Assembly (NCBI GenBank): GCA_934133115.1
Contig: CAKPAV010000018.1
Location: 1-12,160 of the forward strand
Source of the DNA: an uncultured Bacilli bacterium
GTDB lineage: Bacteria; Bacillota_I; Bacilli_A; RFN20; CAG-826
Reading direction: 5' to 3'
DNA length: 12,160 nt
Shown: positions 1 through 6,555 of the stretch, one piece after another
Numbering within the stretch: position 1 is the stretch's first letter
How the letters are laid out: each line of letters starts with the position of its first letter
Notes under the pieces: generated by a model
Told to the model about the DNA's origin: nothing
What the model saw: the letters and a program-made list of their open reading frames with translations, nothing else
The model's database searches: none
Program-made: the position numbers and the translations under genes

Positions 1-711
1 GGGCATTTAAATTGTTAACATTAAAATTTGGACCATCTAATCCTAATTCATTGCTTTTTAAAGTACTTGTTGTTAGTAGGATTTTTTTAAAGCAATTCAT
101 AAATTCATTACCATCAACATTTAATTTTTGTGATATATCATTAATTTCATATAAAAAACTATTTCGTATTAAAAGAAAATCCATAAACACAATGCGCATA
201 AGTTCTGCACATCTTAAAGATGTAAAATAAATGAAAATGTTTCTTTTTAAATAATATTCATACAAAAAGTTTATTGTTAAATGAGCATTTTTAGATGATG
301 TTCCCACTACTAAAAATGTAGGAGAAATAATCTCTGATAATATATCATTAGTTAATAGATTTTCCATTTGAAAAGCAATATTAATTTTATGATTATTAAT
401 ATCTTTCAAGTATTTTTCAAACTTTTCACTTGTACCTATTGGCATCTTATTTTTAAATAAGAAAACACAATCACCAATTATATAATCAACAATTTTTATA
501 AATCACCCAATGAACTCACAAAATTTATTTTGTTTTTATTTTCAAAAAGTAATGCCTTCATCTGCCTATTATCAATGTCAAATACATTTTTGTTTAATAA
601 TTTGATTTTTTCTTCATTGTCATCATAAACTAATACATCATGTCCAAAAATAGCAAAACTTGTTGCATTAGCTAGTGACTTATCACTAATACCAATTACT
701 CCGACCCTCAT
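1..711 (-). pseudogene. Degenerate UDP-glucose/UDP-ManNAc 6-dehydrogenase-like gene, frameshifted, partial at window edge
   Basis: The N-terminal frame starts with ATG at 711 behind AGGAG (719-723) and gives 71 residues beginning MRVGVIGISDKSL, as in the Rossmann domain of nucleotide-sugar dehydrogenases. It stops at TAA 496-498. The -1 frame then stays open from about 506 to the left edge and clearly continues the same family: KNKMPIGTSEK matches the usual KSTVPVGT.EK block, PTFLVVGT matches PDRIVIGT, and CAELMRIVFMDF matches the AEMIKYASNAF active-site helix. A single lost base near 500-505 would explain the frame change. Damage goes further: the GxGxxG loop reads G-I-S-D-K-S, the catalytic-helix Lys is Arg and its Asn is Met, and about 25-30 residues around the NAD-contacting strand and T-P motif are absent. 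The C-terminal half with the catalytic Cys would lie outside the window. I infer a decaying or repurposed paralogue. Family assignment is firm; loss of enzyme activity is likely. Confidence 0.8.
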
Positions 712-725
712 ATAAATTCTCCTAA

Positions 726-1070
726 CTAATCACCATAGTCCGAACCACGGGACTTATCTTCAACAAATATTCCTAATTTATTGGTAATATCAAATATTTC
801 AAGTACAACATCATCATCAATATTAATTGTTAATGGATGATCATAGTTGCCAGTGAACACAACTTTATGATTTACTTTTACTACGCGATCCATTTCTTTT
901 AATATATCATCAATTTTATTAGGATGATGCTCTTTAAAAGAAGAAAGCATTGTATAAAATACTGGCTCAATATAGAAAATATCTCCATCATTAGTTATAT
1001 ATTTACTTGAAAACGGATTAGAATCATCTAATTCTTTATTATATTTTTTCCATTCTTCATAATCTTTCAT
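726..1070 (-). CDS. Small acidic protein of unknown function
   Basis: I do not recognise this 114-residue protein. It is acidic (about 24 Asp/Glu against 14 Lys/Arg), with no signal peptide, membrane segment or cysteine. The first half looks mixed helical with several aromatic residues; the second half carries short hydrophobic strands (VVFTG, VVLEIFDI, LGIFVED), and the C-terminus is polar and Gly/Asp-rich. I chose the ATG at 1070 because GGTGA (1077-1081) lies six bases ahead of it; a TTG two codons upstream (1076) is too close to that site. The stop is TAG. The AGGAG of the following dehydrogenase-like gene lies in the 14-base gap, so the two are probably one transcript. Size and acidity recall immunity or antitoxin proteins, but nothing here identifies a cognate toxin. 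That it is a gene is likely; its function is unknown. Confidence 0.7.
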   Translation of the reverse strand: MKDYEEWKKYNKELDDSNPFSSKYITNDGDIFYIEPVFYTMLSSFKEHHPNKIDDILKEMDRVVKVNHKVVFTGNYDHPLTINIDDDVVLEIFDITNKLGIFVEDKSRGSDYGD

Positions 1071-1076
1071 TACCAA

Positions 1077-1117
1077 TCACCGTTTATTATTTTAAAGCAT
1101 TTTCTTACATAAAACAA
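1077..1117 (-). promoter_or_regulatory. Putative promoter and Shine-Dalgarno for the small acidic protein operon
   Basis: Read on the minus strand, TTGTTT (1112-1117) and TAAAAT (1089-1094) are 17 bases apart, a standard sigma-A layout. Transcription would start near 1082, placing GGTGA (1077-1081) at the very 5' end of the message. Both boxes are imperfect in AT-rich DNA, so this is tentative. Confidence 0.35.
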
Positions 1118-1124
1118 ATATATT

Positions 1125-1141
1125 AATCACAATTTGTGATT
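1125..1141. repeat. 17-bp dyad in the divergent intergenic region
   Basis: Two perfect 8-base arms, AATCACAA and TTGTGATT, flank one central T. The site lies between the divergent small-protein and yfhO promoters. With one central base it suits protein binding better than RNA folding, although a shorter 6-bp stem with a 5-base loop followed by TTTTTG could act as a weak plus-strand terminator. No upstream plus-strand gene needs one. The half-site order (TCACA then TGTGA) is the reverse of Crp and Rex sites, so I do not name a regulator. Confidence 0.45.
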
Positions 1142-1159
1142 TTTTGTTTCACCACTTTC

Positions 1160-1179
1160 TTTATTTAGTACTAAATAAA
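1160..1179. promoter_or_regulatory. Perfect 20-bp palindrome over the yfhO promoter -35 region: candidate operator
   Basis: TTTATTTAGTACTAAATAAA is fully self-complementary over all 20 bases. Its right arm covers the -35 position (1171-1176) set by the TATAAT at 1194-1199, so a bound protein would compete with RNA polymerase. The size and symmetry suit a dimeric MarR- or TetR-type repressor, but the regulator is not in the window. Confidence 0.5.
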
Positions 1180-1215
1180 AATCATAAAAAGTGTATAATA
1201 TTCATAAGTGGGGTG
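1171..1215 (+). promoter_or_regulatory. yfhO-like gene promoter and Shine-Dalgarno
   Basis: A consensus TATAAT lies at 1194-1199. The -35 (CTAAAT, 1171-1176, 17-base spacer) is poor and lies inside the 20-bp palindrome. Transcription would start near 1206, just ahead of GGGGTG (1210-1215), which is five bases from ATG 1221. This excludes the in-frame GTG at 1191, whose first codons contain the -10 box. Confidence 0.65.
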
Positions 1216-1220
1216 TATGT

Positions 1221-4022
1221 ATGAAAAAAAAGATATTCACTATTATTAGTTTTGTAATGGCGTTTTTAATACCTTTTAGTGTATTTCTAATAGTTTTAAA
1301 AGAAAATGGAATCCAACCGTTTGGTTCATCAACAATTCTATTCGTTGATTCTCAAGGACAATACATCGATTTTTTAGCTTATTATAAAACTATATTCACC
1401 TCCAACAATGATTTTTTCTATACATTTGCTAAACCGCTTGGTGGCGATATGTTGTCGCTATTTTGTTATTATCTTTTCTCACCATTTAATATTATTTATT
1501 TATTTGTAAGTACAGCAAAATTACCTATTGCATTAAGTATTGTTACTGCTTTAAAAATAGGCACTATTGGAGTAACAATGCATGTATTAATGAATCATTT
1601 ATATAAAGAAAAATATATTTCCAATTTAATATTTAGCATCTCTTACGCTCTAATATCTTATGTTATTGTATATAACTTTAATATTATGTTTTTAGATGCT
1701 GTTTTATGGACTCCTTTAATCGTTTTAGGATTAGAAAAAATGTTTGAAGGAAATAAAACAACTTTATATAGTGTTTTCTTAGCGCTTGCCATTATTTCTA
1801 ATTACTATACTGGATTTATGATTTGTATATTTGTAGTAATGTTTTTCCTATTTAAACTTTATAGTAACAAATATGAAAAAATCGTAATAAAAAACTACTA
1901 TAAACAATTTATTAGTGGCTCCTTAGTCGCGGGAGGACTTAGTACTTGTGCTTGGCTAGTGGCCGTATTAAATATGGTGGGATCAAAAACATCCATTAAT
2001 AACCGCTCAATGTTTACCTTTAATACATTATTCGAATTAAAAGATTTTTTAAAAAACTTTGTCGGTAGTTCTTATAAAGGCATGAACGATATTATTTCTG
2101 GGGGCCCATTAGTGTTCATTGGCATTACTTGTTTAAGCTTAGCCATTATGTATTTTGCTAATAGTAAATTTAGCAAAGATGAACGTACTAATGCCGGTGT
2201 TGTTGTAGCAATATTTATTTTATGTATGACTTTTAGCGGATTAAATAATTTATTTCATGGTGGATCTGCGCCAGTATGGTTCCCACATCGCTTTGCTTTC
2301 TTATTTGACTTTTTCTTAATCTATTTAGCGGCTCGTGAATTAAATAATATAGATGGATTAAAATGCCACCATTTTGTTTTACCTTTAGGTATAATAATCA
2401 TTATTTATGCGATTTTAACTATAAACAATGTAGAAACCAATATTGTTTTAGACTTTGTGTTAGGTCTAGTTAATTTATTAGTTATTTTTATTATGAAAAA
2501 CTTTAAAAATAAATATGTAACAATTGCTGGTATGTCTTTAATGCTTATTTGCACCACTATTAACATGAAAGCTAGTGCATCTAACAATATCTTAGTTAAT
2601 AAAGAAGAAAAAGAAAATGGCAGTTCTAACTATATTGATTATGAAATATATAAAAATCAATATGAAGAAATATCGAAAGTTATTAATTATGTAAAAAAAT
2701 ATGATGAAAGTGGAGAATTCTACCGCATAGAAAAAACATTTAACTCATTAGCCACTTATAATTTAGCTAACAATGATTCATTTATGTATGATTACGCTGG
2801 TATTGGTCATTATTCATCTGTAGATAAACTAGATACACGTAATTATATTGGTAATGTCTTAGGATTCCACACTAACGGGAATTGGAATTCTTATGGATTA
2901 GGTTCTACACTTACCGCAAATTCATTGATGGGTGTTCGTTATATCATTGATCGTGATCAACAATCAGAAAGCATTATGATTAATAATCGTCATTTTGGCG
3001 CTCGTAAATATTTAACAAGCATAAAAGATTTTGAAAGTGAAAATGATAACATTCACGTTTTTAAAAATGATTATGCTTTAGGCTTAGGATATTTAGCCTA
3101 TAATCGTCTTGAAACTAATGGTAGTTCTGGCGTTTATCTTGATGAAGAAAAAACAACATTCCAAAAATACGATATTTTTGAATATCAAAACCATATGTAT
3201 ATGGATTTAACTAATAAGAATTATGGTAATATTTTCTCCCCAATTAATTACGAAGTAACTTATAATAATATCACTAAAATTGATGATCGTCATTATAAAC
3301 TAAGCAATACCGCTAATCCGGGATATATAACATTTAAACTTACTTTAGATGAGAATGCAACGAAATATCCTAGTTACTATCATATTTCGCCAGGATTTAG
3401 TGAATATATGGCATTATATGAATCTAGTTCTTCAAGTAATAATATTTATTATTTTAATATGTACAACTATGGTATTAATCCTATTAATATTTCTAGTAAT
3501 ACCAAATATTATACTTTAATGTTAAAAGAAAATCTTATTTGGGATGAAGTTGAAATCATACCATCATTTTATTATGAAAATGTTGATGTATTAAACAATT
3601 ATTATCAAGAACTAAAAGCCAATGAATTACAACTAAAAAAAGTTACTTCTTCGCATTTAAAAGGTACAGTTATTTATAGTGAAGACAAGACTTTATTAAC
3701 TACTTCTATCCCTTATGCTAAAAATTGGAAAATTAAAATTAATGGCAAATCAGTTAAAACTAGAATTAACCAAAATATTTTCCTTGCTGCGGATTTGAGT
3801 AATTTAAATTATCAAAATGGTGAAACATTAAACATAGATTTATCTTATCAAGCAAATGAATTCACTTTTGCCATAATCATTTCTTTAATTACAATTGCTT
3901 ACATTTTCCTATATGATTATAAATATTATGAAAAAATTAAAGCAAAACTAGAAAAAAATAGTAAAAAAGAAAATAAGTCAATAGAAAATATTGAGGCAAA
4001 AGAAATTCCGAACAATAATTAA
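1221..4022 (+). CDS. YfhO-family multi-pass membrane protein, probable envelope glycosyltransferase (GT-C type)
   Basis: This 933-residue protein has the YfhO layout: a first membrane helix (about 5-27), an extracytoplasmic loop with PFG and the acidic motif VDSQGQY (43-48), about a dozen further membrane helices to about residue 450, a large outside domain of roughly 425 residues, a last helix near 882-900, and a charged Lys/Glu/Asn-rich cytoplasmic tail. Family hallmarks include KPLGGDMLSLF (71-81), WFPHRF (353-358), FYRIEK and a GHYSS stretch in the outside domain. YfhO proteins take a sugar from an undecaprenyl-phosphate carrier and add it to wall or lipoteichoic acid outside the membrane, working with a CsbB/GtcA-type pair; neither partner is in the window. 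The start at ATG 1221 is chosen from GGGGTG (1210-1215). It is transcribed alone and ends interlocked with the convergent methyltransferase gene. The family is confident; the acceptor polymer is unknown. Confidence 0.9.
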   Translation: MKKKIFTIISFVMAFLIPFSVFLIVLKENGIQPFGSSTILFVDSQGQYIDFLAYYKTIFTSNNDFFYTFAKPLGGDMLSLFCYYLFSPFNIIYLFVSTAKLPIALSIVTALKIGTIGVTMHVLMNHLYKEKYISNLIFSISYALISYVIVYNFNIMFLDAVLWTPLIVLGLEKMFEGNKTTLYSVFLALAIISNYYTGFMICIFVVMFFLFKLYSNKYEKIVIKNYYKQFISGSLVAGGLSTCAWLVAVLNMVGSKTSINNRSMFTFNTLFELKDFLKNFVGSSYKGMNDIISGGPLVFIGITCLSLAIMYFANSKFSKDERTNAGVVVAIFILCMTFSGLNNLFHGGSAPVWFPHRFAFLFDFFLIYLAARELNNIDGLKCHHFVLPLGIIIIIYAILTINNVETNIVLDFVLGLVNLLVIFIMKNFKNKYVTIAGMSLMLICTTINMKASASNNILVNKEEKENGSSNYIDYEIYKNQYEEISKVINYVKKYDESGEFYRIEKTFNSLATYNLANNDSFMYDYAGIGHYSSVDKLDTRNYIGNVLGFHTNGNWNSYGLGSTLTANSLMGVRYIIDRDQQSESIMINNRHFGARKYLTSIKDFESENDNIHVFKNDYALGLGYLAYNRLETNGSSGVYLDEEKTTFQKYDIFEYQNHMYMDLTNKNYGNIFSPINYEVTYNNITKIDDRHYKLSNTANPGYITFKLTLDENATKYPSYYHISPGFSEYMALYESSSSSNNIYYFNMYNYGINPINISSNTKYYTLMLKENLIWDEVEIIPSFYYENVDVLNNYYQELKANELQLKKVTSSHLKGTVIYSEDKTLLTTSIPYAKNWKIKINGKSVKTRINQNIFLAADLSNLNYQNGETLNIDLSYQANEFTFAIIISLITIAYIFLYDYKYYEKIKAKLEKNSKKENKSIENIEAKEIPNNN

Positions 4023-4822
4023 TCGCTTTTCTTTAAAATATCTAAAACATGAGAACTTGCACCTAATAATTCTCTTCTTTCACAGTTTTTAAAATGATAT
4101 TCTAAAAAAGTTTTAAATTCTTCATCATCCATTTGATTAAGCGAAGTGCGAATATAATCACTTGCTCCATCAGAAGCAATTATTTTAATGTGCTTTAGTC
4201 GTAATTTTGTATTTAATTTATTAATATCTTCTATTCTAACCATAGAATATAAATCGTTTTCTTTATTAATCATGTGAAAAGACTTATCCACTCTTTGTTC
4301 TTTTAAAGAATCCATAATATTGTGTTTAATAAATCCATAACTAATAATGGCATATTCATTCATATAATAACTAACAAATATGATTCCATTTTTTTTGGTA
4401 ACTCTTTTTGCTTCGCTCAAAGCTTGAAGTTTTTCTTTTTCACTTAACAAATGATACATCGGTCCAAATAATAAAGTCACTGAGAAACTTTCATCTTCAA
4501 ACATTGATAAATCCAAGGCGTTCCCCTGATATATTTTCACATTACTATTTTTCTTTTTGAAAATTTCAATATTATGTTTTACTAATTCTACTGCGGTAAC
4601 ATCATAGCCAATATTAGCCAAATAAATACTATAAGCGCCAGTTCCTGCACCGATATCTAAAATATTTTTAGTTTTATCATTTTTTAAATATTTTTTTATA
4701 TATTTAATATTTGTTAAAAATTCCACTTGCCCATGGCGAGTTTTTAAGCGATTATCTTCATTAAAATGTGAATAATAATCTTCTAATAATGATATTTTTG
4801 TGTTTGTTCTTTGAAAATTCAT
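4019..4822 (-). CDS. Class I SAM-dependent methyltransferase
   Basis: The 267-residue protein has the canonical seven-strand methyltransferase core. Motif I is ILDIGAGTGAYS (54-65), the acidic residue at the end of strand 2 is E79 (VTAVEL), a G-N-A-L-D stretch follows (100-104) as motif II, and the LLFGPMYHLL stretch (117-126) stands for motif III. This is the Methyltransf_11/25 type of small-molecule enzyme. An N-terminal helical cap has RHGQVEFLTN, and the C-terminus carries LLGASSHVLDILKK, a conserved-looking ending. The substrate cannot be read from sequence. It is the last gene of a three-gene operon: its ATG is one base past the stop of the preceding gene, and its AAGGTG lies inside that gene, implying translational coupling. 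Its stop overlaps the yfhO stop. It could modify a metabolite or an rRNA/tRNA base; metabolite is more likely from the fold subtype. Confidence 0.88.
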   Translation of the reverse strand: MNFQRTNTKISLLEDYYSHFNEDNRLKTRHGQVEFLTNIKYIKKYLKNDKTKNILDIGAGTGAYSIYLANIGYDVTAVELVKHNIEIFKKKNSNVKIYQGNALDLSMFEDESFSVTLLFGPMYHLLSEKEKLQALSEAKRVTKKNGIIFVSYYMNEYAIISYGFIKHNIMDSLKEQRVDKSFHMINKENDLYSMVRIEDINKLNTKLRLKHIKIIASDGASDYIRTSLNQMDDEEFKTFLEYHFKNCERRELLGASSHVLDILKKSD

Positions 4823-4823
4823 A

Positions 4824-5918
4824 TTACAACACCTTGCCTAATATTAATGCATTTATGCTTTCTATATCACATAATTTAACTATTTCTTCAAAATTAGAAA
4901 TAACTAGGTTTTTAGTTTGAAAATAAATATTGTTAATAATTTTATCTTCTTCATTTTTGGCTTTTAAATAGTTCTTTTCTGGTAGTCCTTTATATTGTTC
5001 TTCAATAGTGGTAATTAGTAATCTTCGAAAACTAGCTATTAAAGAATCTTCTAGCCAATAAGAATAATGGCATTTTCCCTCTTTTTCTAGTTGCTTAAAG
5101 CGAATATAAAGCGGTAAACCATCGATAGGAGAATGCCATATATCCATAAACGCATAATCAAACTTACTAGAAATATCAGTATTTTTACAATATTCAAAAG
5201 CATCGCTTTCAATAATTTTTATTTTGTTTTTATTGTTAAATAAAGGCAATATATTCTTTTTAAATAAATTAATAATATTCTTATCATTTTCAATTATAGT
5301 GATGCTTTTAACATTTTCTTTTTGGGCAACCATATAAGGATAATAACCCAATCCTAATCCAAATGTTAAAACATCGCCATAAGCTTCATCAATACTTTTT
5401 TGCATGGTAACAATTTCATTAGGAGTAATACTCATCCATGTTACATCGTCACTTGAGATAGTTAAATATGATATATCTTTTTCAAAGAAAGAGACACTAC
5501 TTAATTCTTGATAAAATTCACCCTTAAAAGTGATGTCTTTATATACGAATGGTTGTAAAGCATGAAATGTTTTGTAAAATAGTTCATATTTACCATATTT
5601 TGCTTTTTGTGGTTTAACATTTAAATAATATGGATTATTTTCAATTATTTTTGTGTCCACTAATGCAATCGCTGGTTTAATATAATTATTAAATAATTCA
5701 TAATCGCTTGTATCTTGTAATTCGATATCAAAAAAGTGTAAAAATTCATAAGCAAATGCTTGTTTTTTATCTTTAACTAATATGAATTTATTTTTATCAA
5801 TAAAATCATAATGCTCACAAAATTCTAAAAGCATATTAGCTACCGCCACATTATTTTCTAATGTAGTAAATAAATGATGTAACTTATTGATATCTTCTTT
5901 GTTTAATTTAATTTTCAT
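4824..5918 (-). CDS. Spermidine-synthase-like / methyltransferase-fold protein of unknown substrate
   Basis: The protein has 364 residues. Residues 1-170 form an uncharacterised N-terminal region of mixed helix and strand. Residues 180-300 form a Rossmann methyltransferase-like domain: LTFGLGLGYYPY (184-195) as motif I, IIEND (208-212) with the ribose-binding acid E210, SDAFEYC (238-244), and FDYAFMDIWHSP (253-264), where spermidine synthases have their catalytic Asp region. The glycine loop and the D-I-W-H segment resemble polyamine synthases and related predicted methyltransferases, but the N-terminal beta-hairpin of true spermidine synthases is not recognisable and no speD gene is present, so polyamine synthesis should not be assumed. 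AGGA precedes ATG 5918 by seven bases and overlaps the phosphatase stop. It is the middle gene of a tight operon. The fold is confident; the function is open. Confidence 0.8.
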   Translation of the reverse strand: MKIKLNKEDINKLHHLFTTLENNVAVANMLLEFCEHYDFIDKNKFILVKDKKQAFAYEFLHFFDIELQDTSDYELFNNYIKPAIALVDTKIIENNPYYLNVKPQKAKYGKYELFYKTFHALQPFVYKDITFKGEFYQELSSVSFFEKDISYLTISSDDVTWMSITPNEIVTMQKSIDEAYGDVLTFGLGLGYYPYMVAQKENVKSITIIENDKNIINLFKKNILPLFNNKNKIKIIESDAFEYCKNTDISSKFDYAFMDIWHSPIDGLPLYIRFKQLEKEGKCHYSYWLEDSLIASFRRLLITTIEEQYKGLPEKNYLKAKNEEDKIINNIYFQTKNLVISNFEEIVKLCDIESINALILGKVL

Positions 5919-5927
5919 AACATAATC

Positions 5928-6377
5928 CTAACTTAATTTTTTTAATATTTTTTGTATTGCTTCGTTTAATTCATTATATACTTTTTCATAATGACCAGTA
6001 TACCATGGATCTTCAATAAATCCTGGTATATCCGCAAATTTTGTAATCATAAATATTTTATGTTCGTTGTCTTCTTTTACATTACGCATTATATTACGCA
6101 TGTTATTATCATCCATAACAAATATATAATCAAATCTTTCATAATCAATTCTTGTAATTTGTGTTGAATAATGTCTATCTATATTAACATTATGTTTTTC
6201 TAATACTTCTCTCATAGGCGGATAAATCTCATTACCAACTTCTTCTAATGATGTTGCGCGCGATTCAACATAAAATTTATTTTCTAAATGATTATTTTTT
6301 ATTAAGTCTTTACAAATAAATTCCGCGGCAACTGAACGACAAATATTACCATGACAAACAAATAATAATTTAAGCAT
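5928..6377 (-). CDS. Low-molecular-weight protein tyrosine phosphatase
   Basis: The 149-residue protein has the complete LMW-PTP signature: the P-loop CHGNICRS near the N-terminus (CX5R-S, with nucleophile Cys and phosphate-binding Arg) and the general-acid loop DPWYTG near residue 125, with the usual spacing and overall length. The enzyme hydrolyses phosphotyrosine, and in some Firmicutes phosphoarginine or other low-mass phosphates, in the cytoplasm. I chose ATG 6377 because AAGGGG (6385-6390) lies seven bases ahead of it; an in-frame TTG at 6398 has no ribosome site and would move the P-loop away from its usual N-terminal position. It is the first gene of the operon with two methyltransferase-fold proteins. 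No tyrosine kinase is visible in the window, so its target is unknown. The enzyme class is essentially certain. Confidence 0.95.
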   Translation of the reverse strand: MLKLLFVCHGNICRSVAAEFICKDLIKNNHLENKFYVESRATSLEEVGNEIYPPMREVLEKHNVNIDRHYSTQITRIDYERFDYIFVMDDNNMRNIMRNVKEDNEHKIFMITKFADIPGFIEDPWYTGHYEKVYNELNEAIQKILKKLS

Positions 6378-6384
6378 ATAATTT

Positions 6385-6410
6385 CCCCTTAACACCAAAA
6401 AATTATAGCA
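6385..6410 (-). promoter_or_regulatory. Promoter of the phosphatase-methyltransferase operon, extended -10
   Basis: On the minus strand TGCTATAAT (6402-6410) is an exact extended -10. The -35 position (TAGTTT, 6425-6430) is weak and lies inside an inverted repeat. Transcription should begin near 6395, giving a leader of about 18 bases with AAGGGG (6385-6390). Confidence 0.7.
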
Positions 6411-6420
6411 TTTTTCATTT

Positions 6421-6442
6421 TATTAAACTAGTATGTTTAATA
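6421..6442. promoter_or_regulatory. Inverted repeat over the operon promoter -35: candidate operator
   Basis: Perfect 8-base arms TATTAAAC (6421-6428) and GTTTAATA (6435-6442) are separated by TAGTAT. The dyad covers the -35 position of the minus-strand promoter and begins 14 bases from its -10. This geometry fits a dimeric repressor site; the regulator is not identified. Confidence 0.5.
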
Positions 6443-6505
6443 GCTCATTAATTATATATAGAAATTATTTTTAAAATTTTACCAATAAACAATTAAGCAT
6501 TTTGA

Positions 6506-6550
6506 TTTATATCTTGCCGATAATTTGTTACAATTTGTTTACGTGAGGTG
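6506..6550 (+). promoter_or_regulatory. Promoter and Shine-Dalgarno of the C1A peptidase gene
   Basis: TGTTACAAT (6526-6534) is an extended -10 with one change from TATAAT. A weak TTTATA (6506-6511) lies 17 bases upstream. Transcription would start near 6541, so the leader is about 15 bases, with GAGGTG (6545-6550) five bases before ATG 6556. The stretch AATTTGTT is repeated at 6522-6529 and 6532-6539, one 10-base step apart over the -10. Confidence 0.6.
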
Positions 6551-6555
6551 TTTCT

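Noticed and set aside
12..230. Plus-strand open frame of 72 codons at the left edge
   Set aside because: It lies antisense to the second frame of the dehydrogenase-like gene, has no ribosome site, and its protein resembles nothing, whereas the minus frame matches family motifs.
500..506. Programmed -1 frameshift site in the dehydrogenase-like gene
   Set aside because: The bases before the stop do not form an X-XXY-YYZ heptamer, no downstream stem-loop is evident, and the gene shows other damage, so a simple base loss is the better explanation.
1191..1220. GTG at 1191 as the start of the YfhO-like protein
   Set aside because: These codons contain the TATAAT -10 box, and GGGGTG is correctly placed only for ATG 1221, which begins directly with the charged residues and first membrane helix.
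1089..1220. Insertion-sequence or attachment-site remnant suggested by palindromes
   Set aside because: There are no paired terminal repeats, target duplications or transposase fragments; position on promoters favours operator function.
6378..6398. TTG at 6398 as the start of the tyrosine phosphatase
   Set aside because: The ribosome site AAGGGG lies inside this stretch, and starting at 6377 puts the CX5R loop at its usual place near the N-terminus. The promoter -10 also lies only a few bases from 6398.
6378..6555. Possible small RNA or riboswitch in the intergenic region before the peptidase
   Set aside because: The predicted leader is only about 15 bases, and the rest is AT-rich sequence accounted for by two promoters and one dyad; no conserved stem set or terminator is visible.
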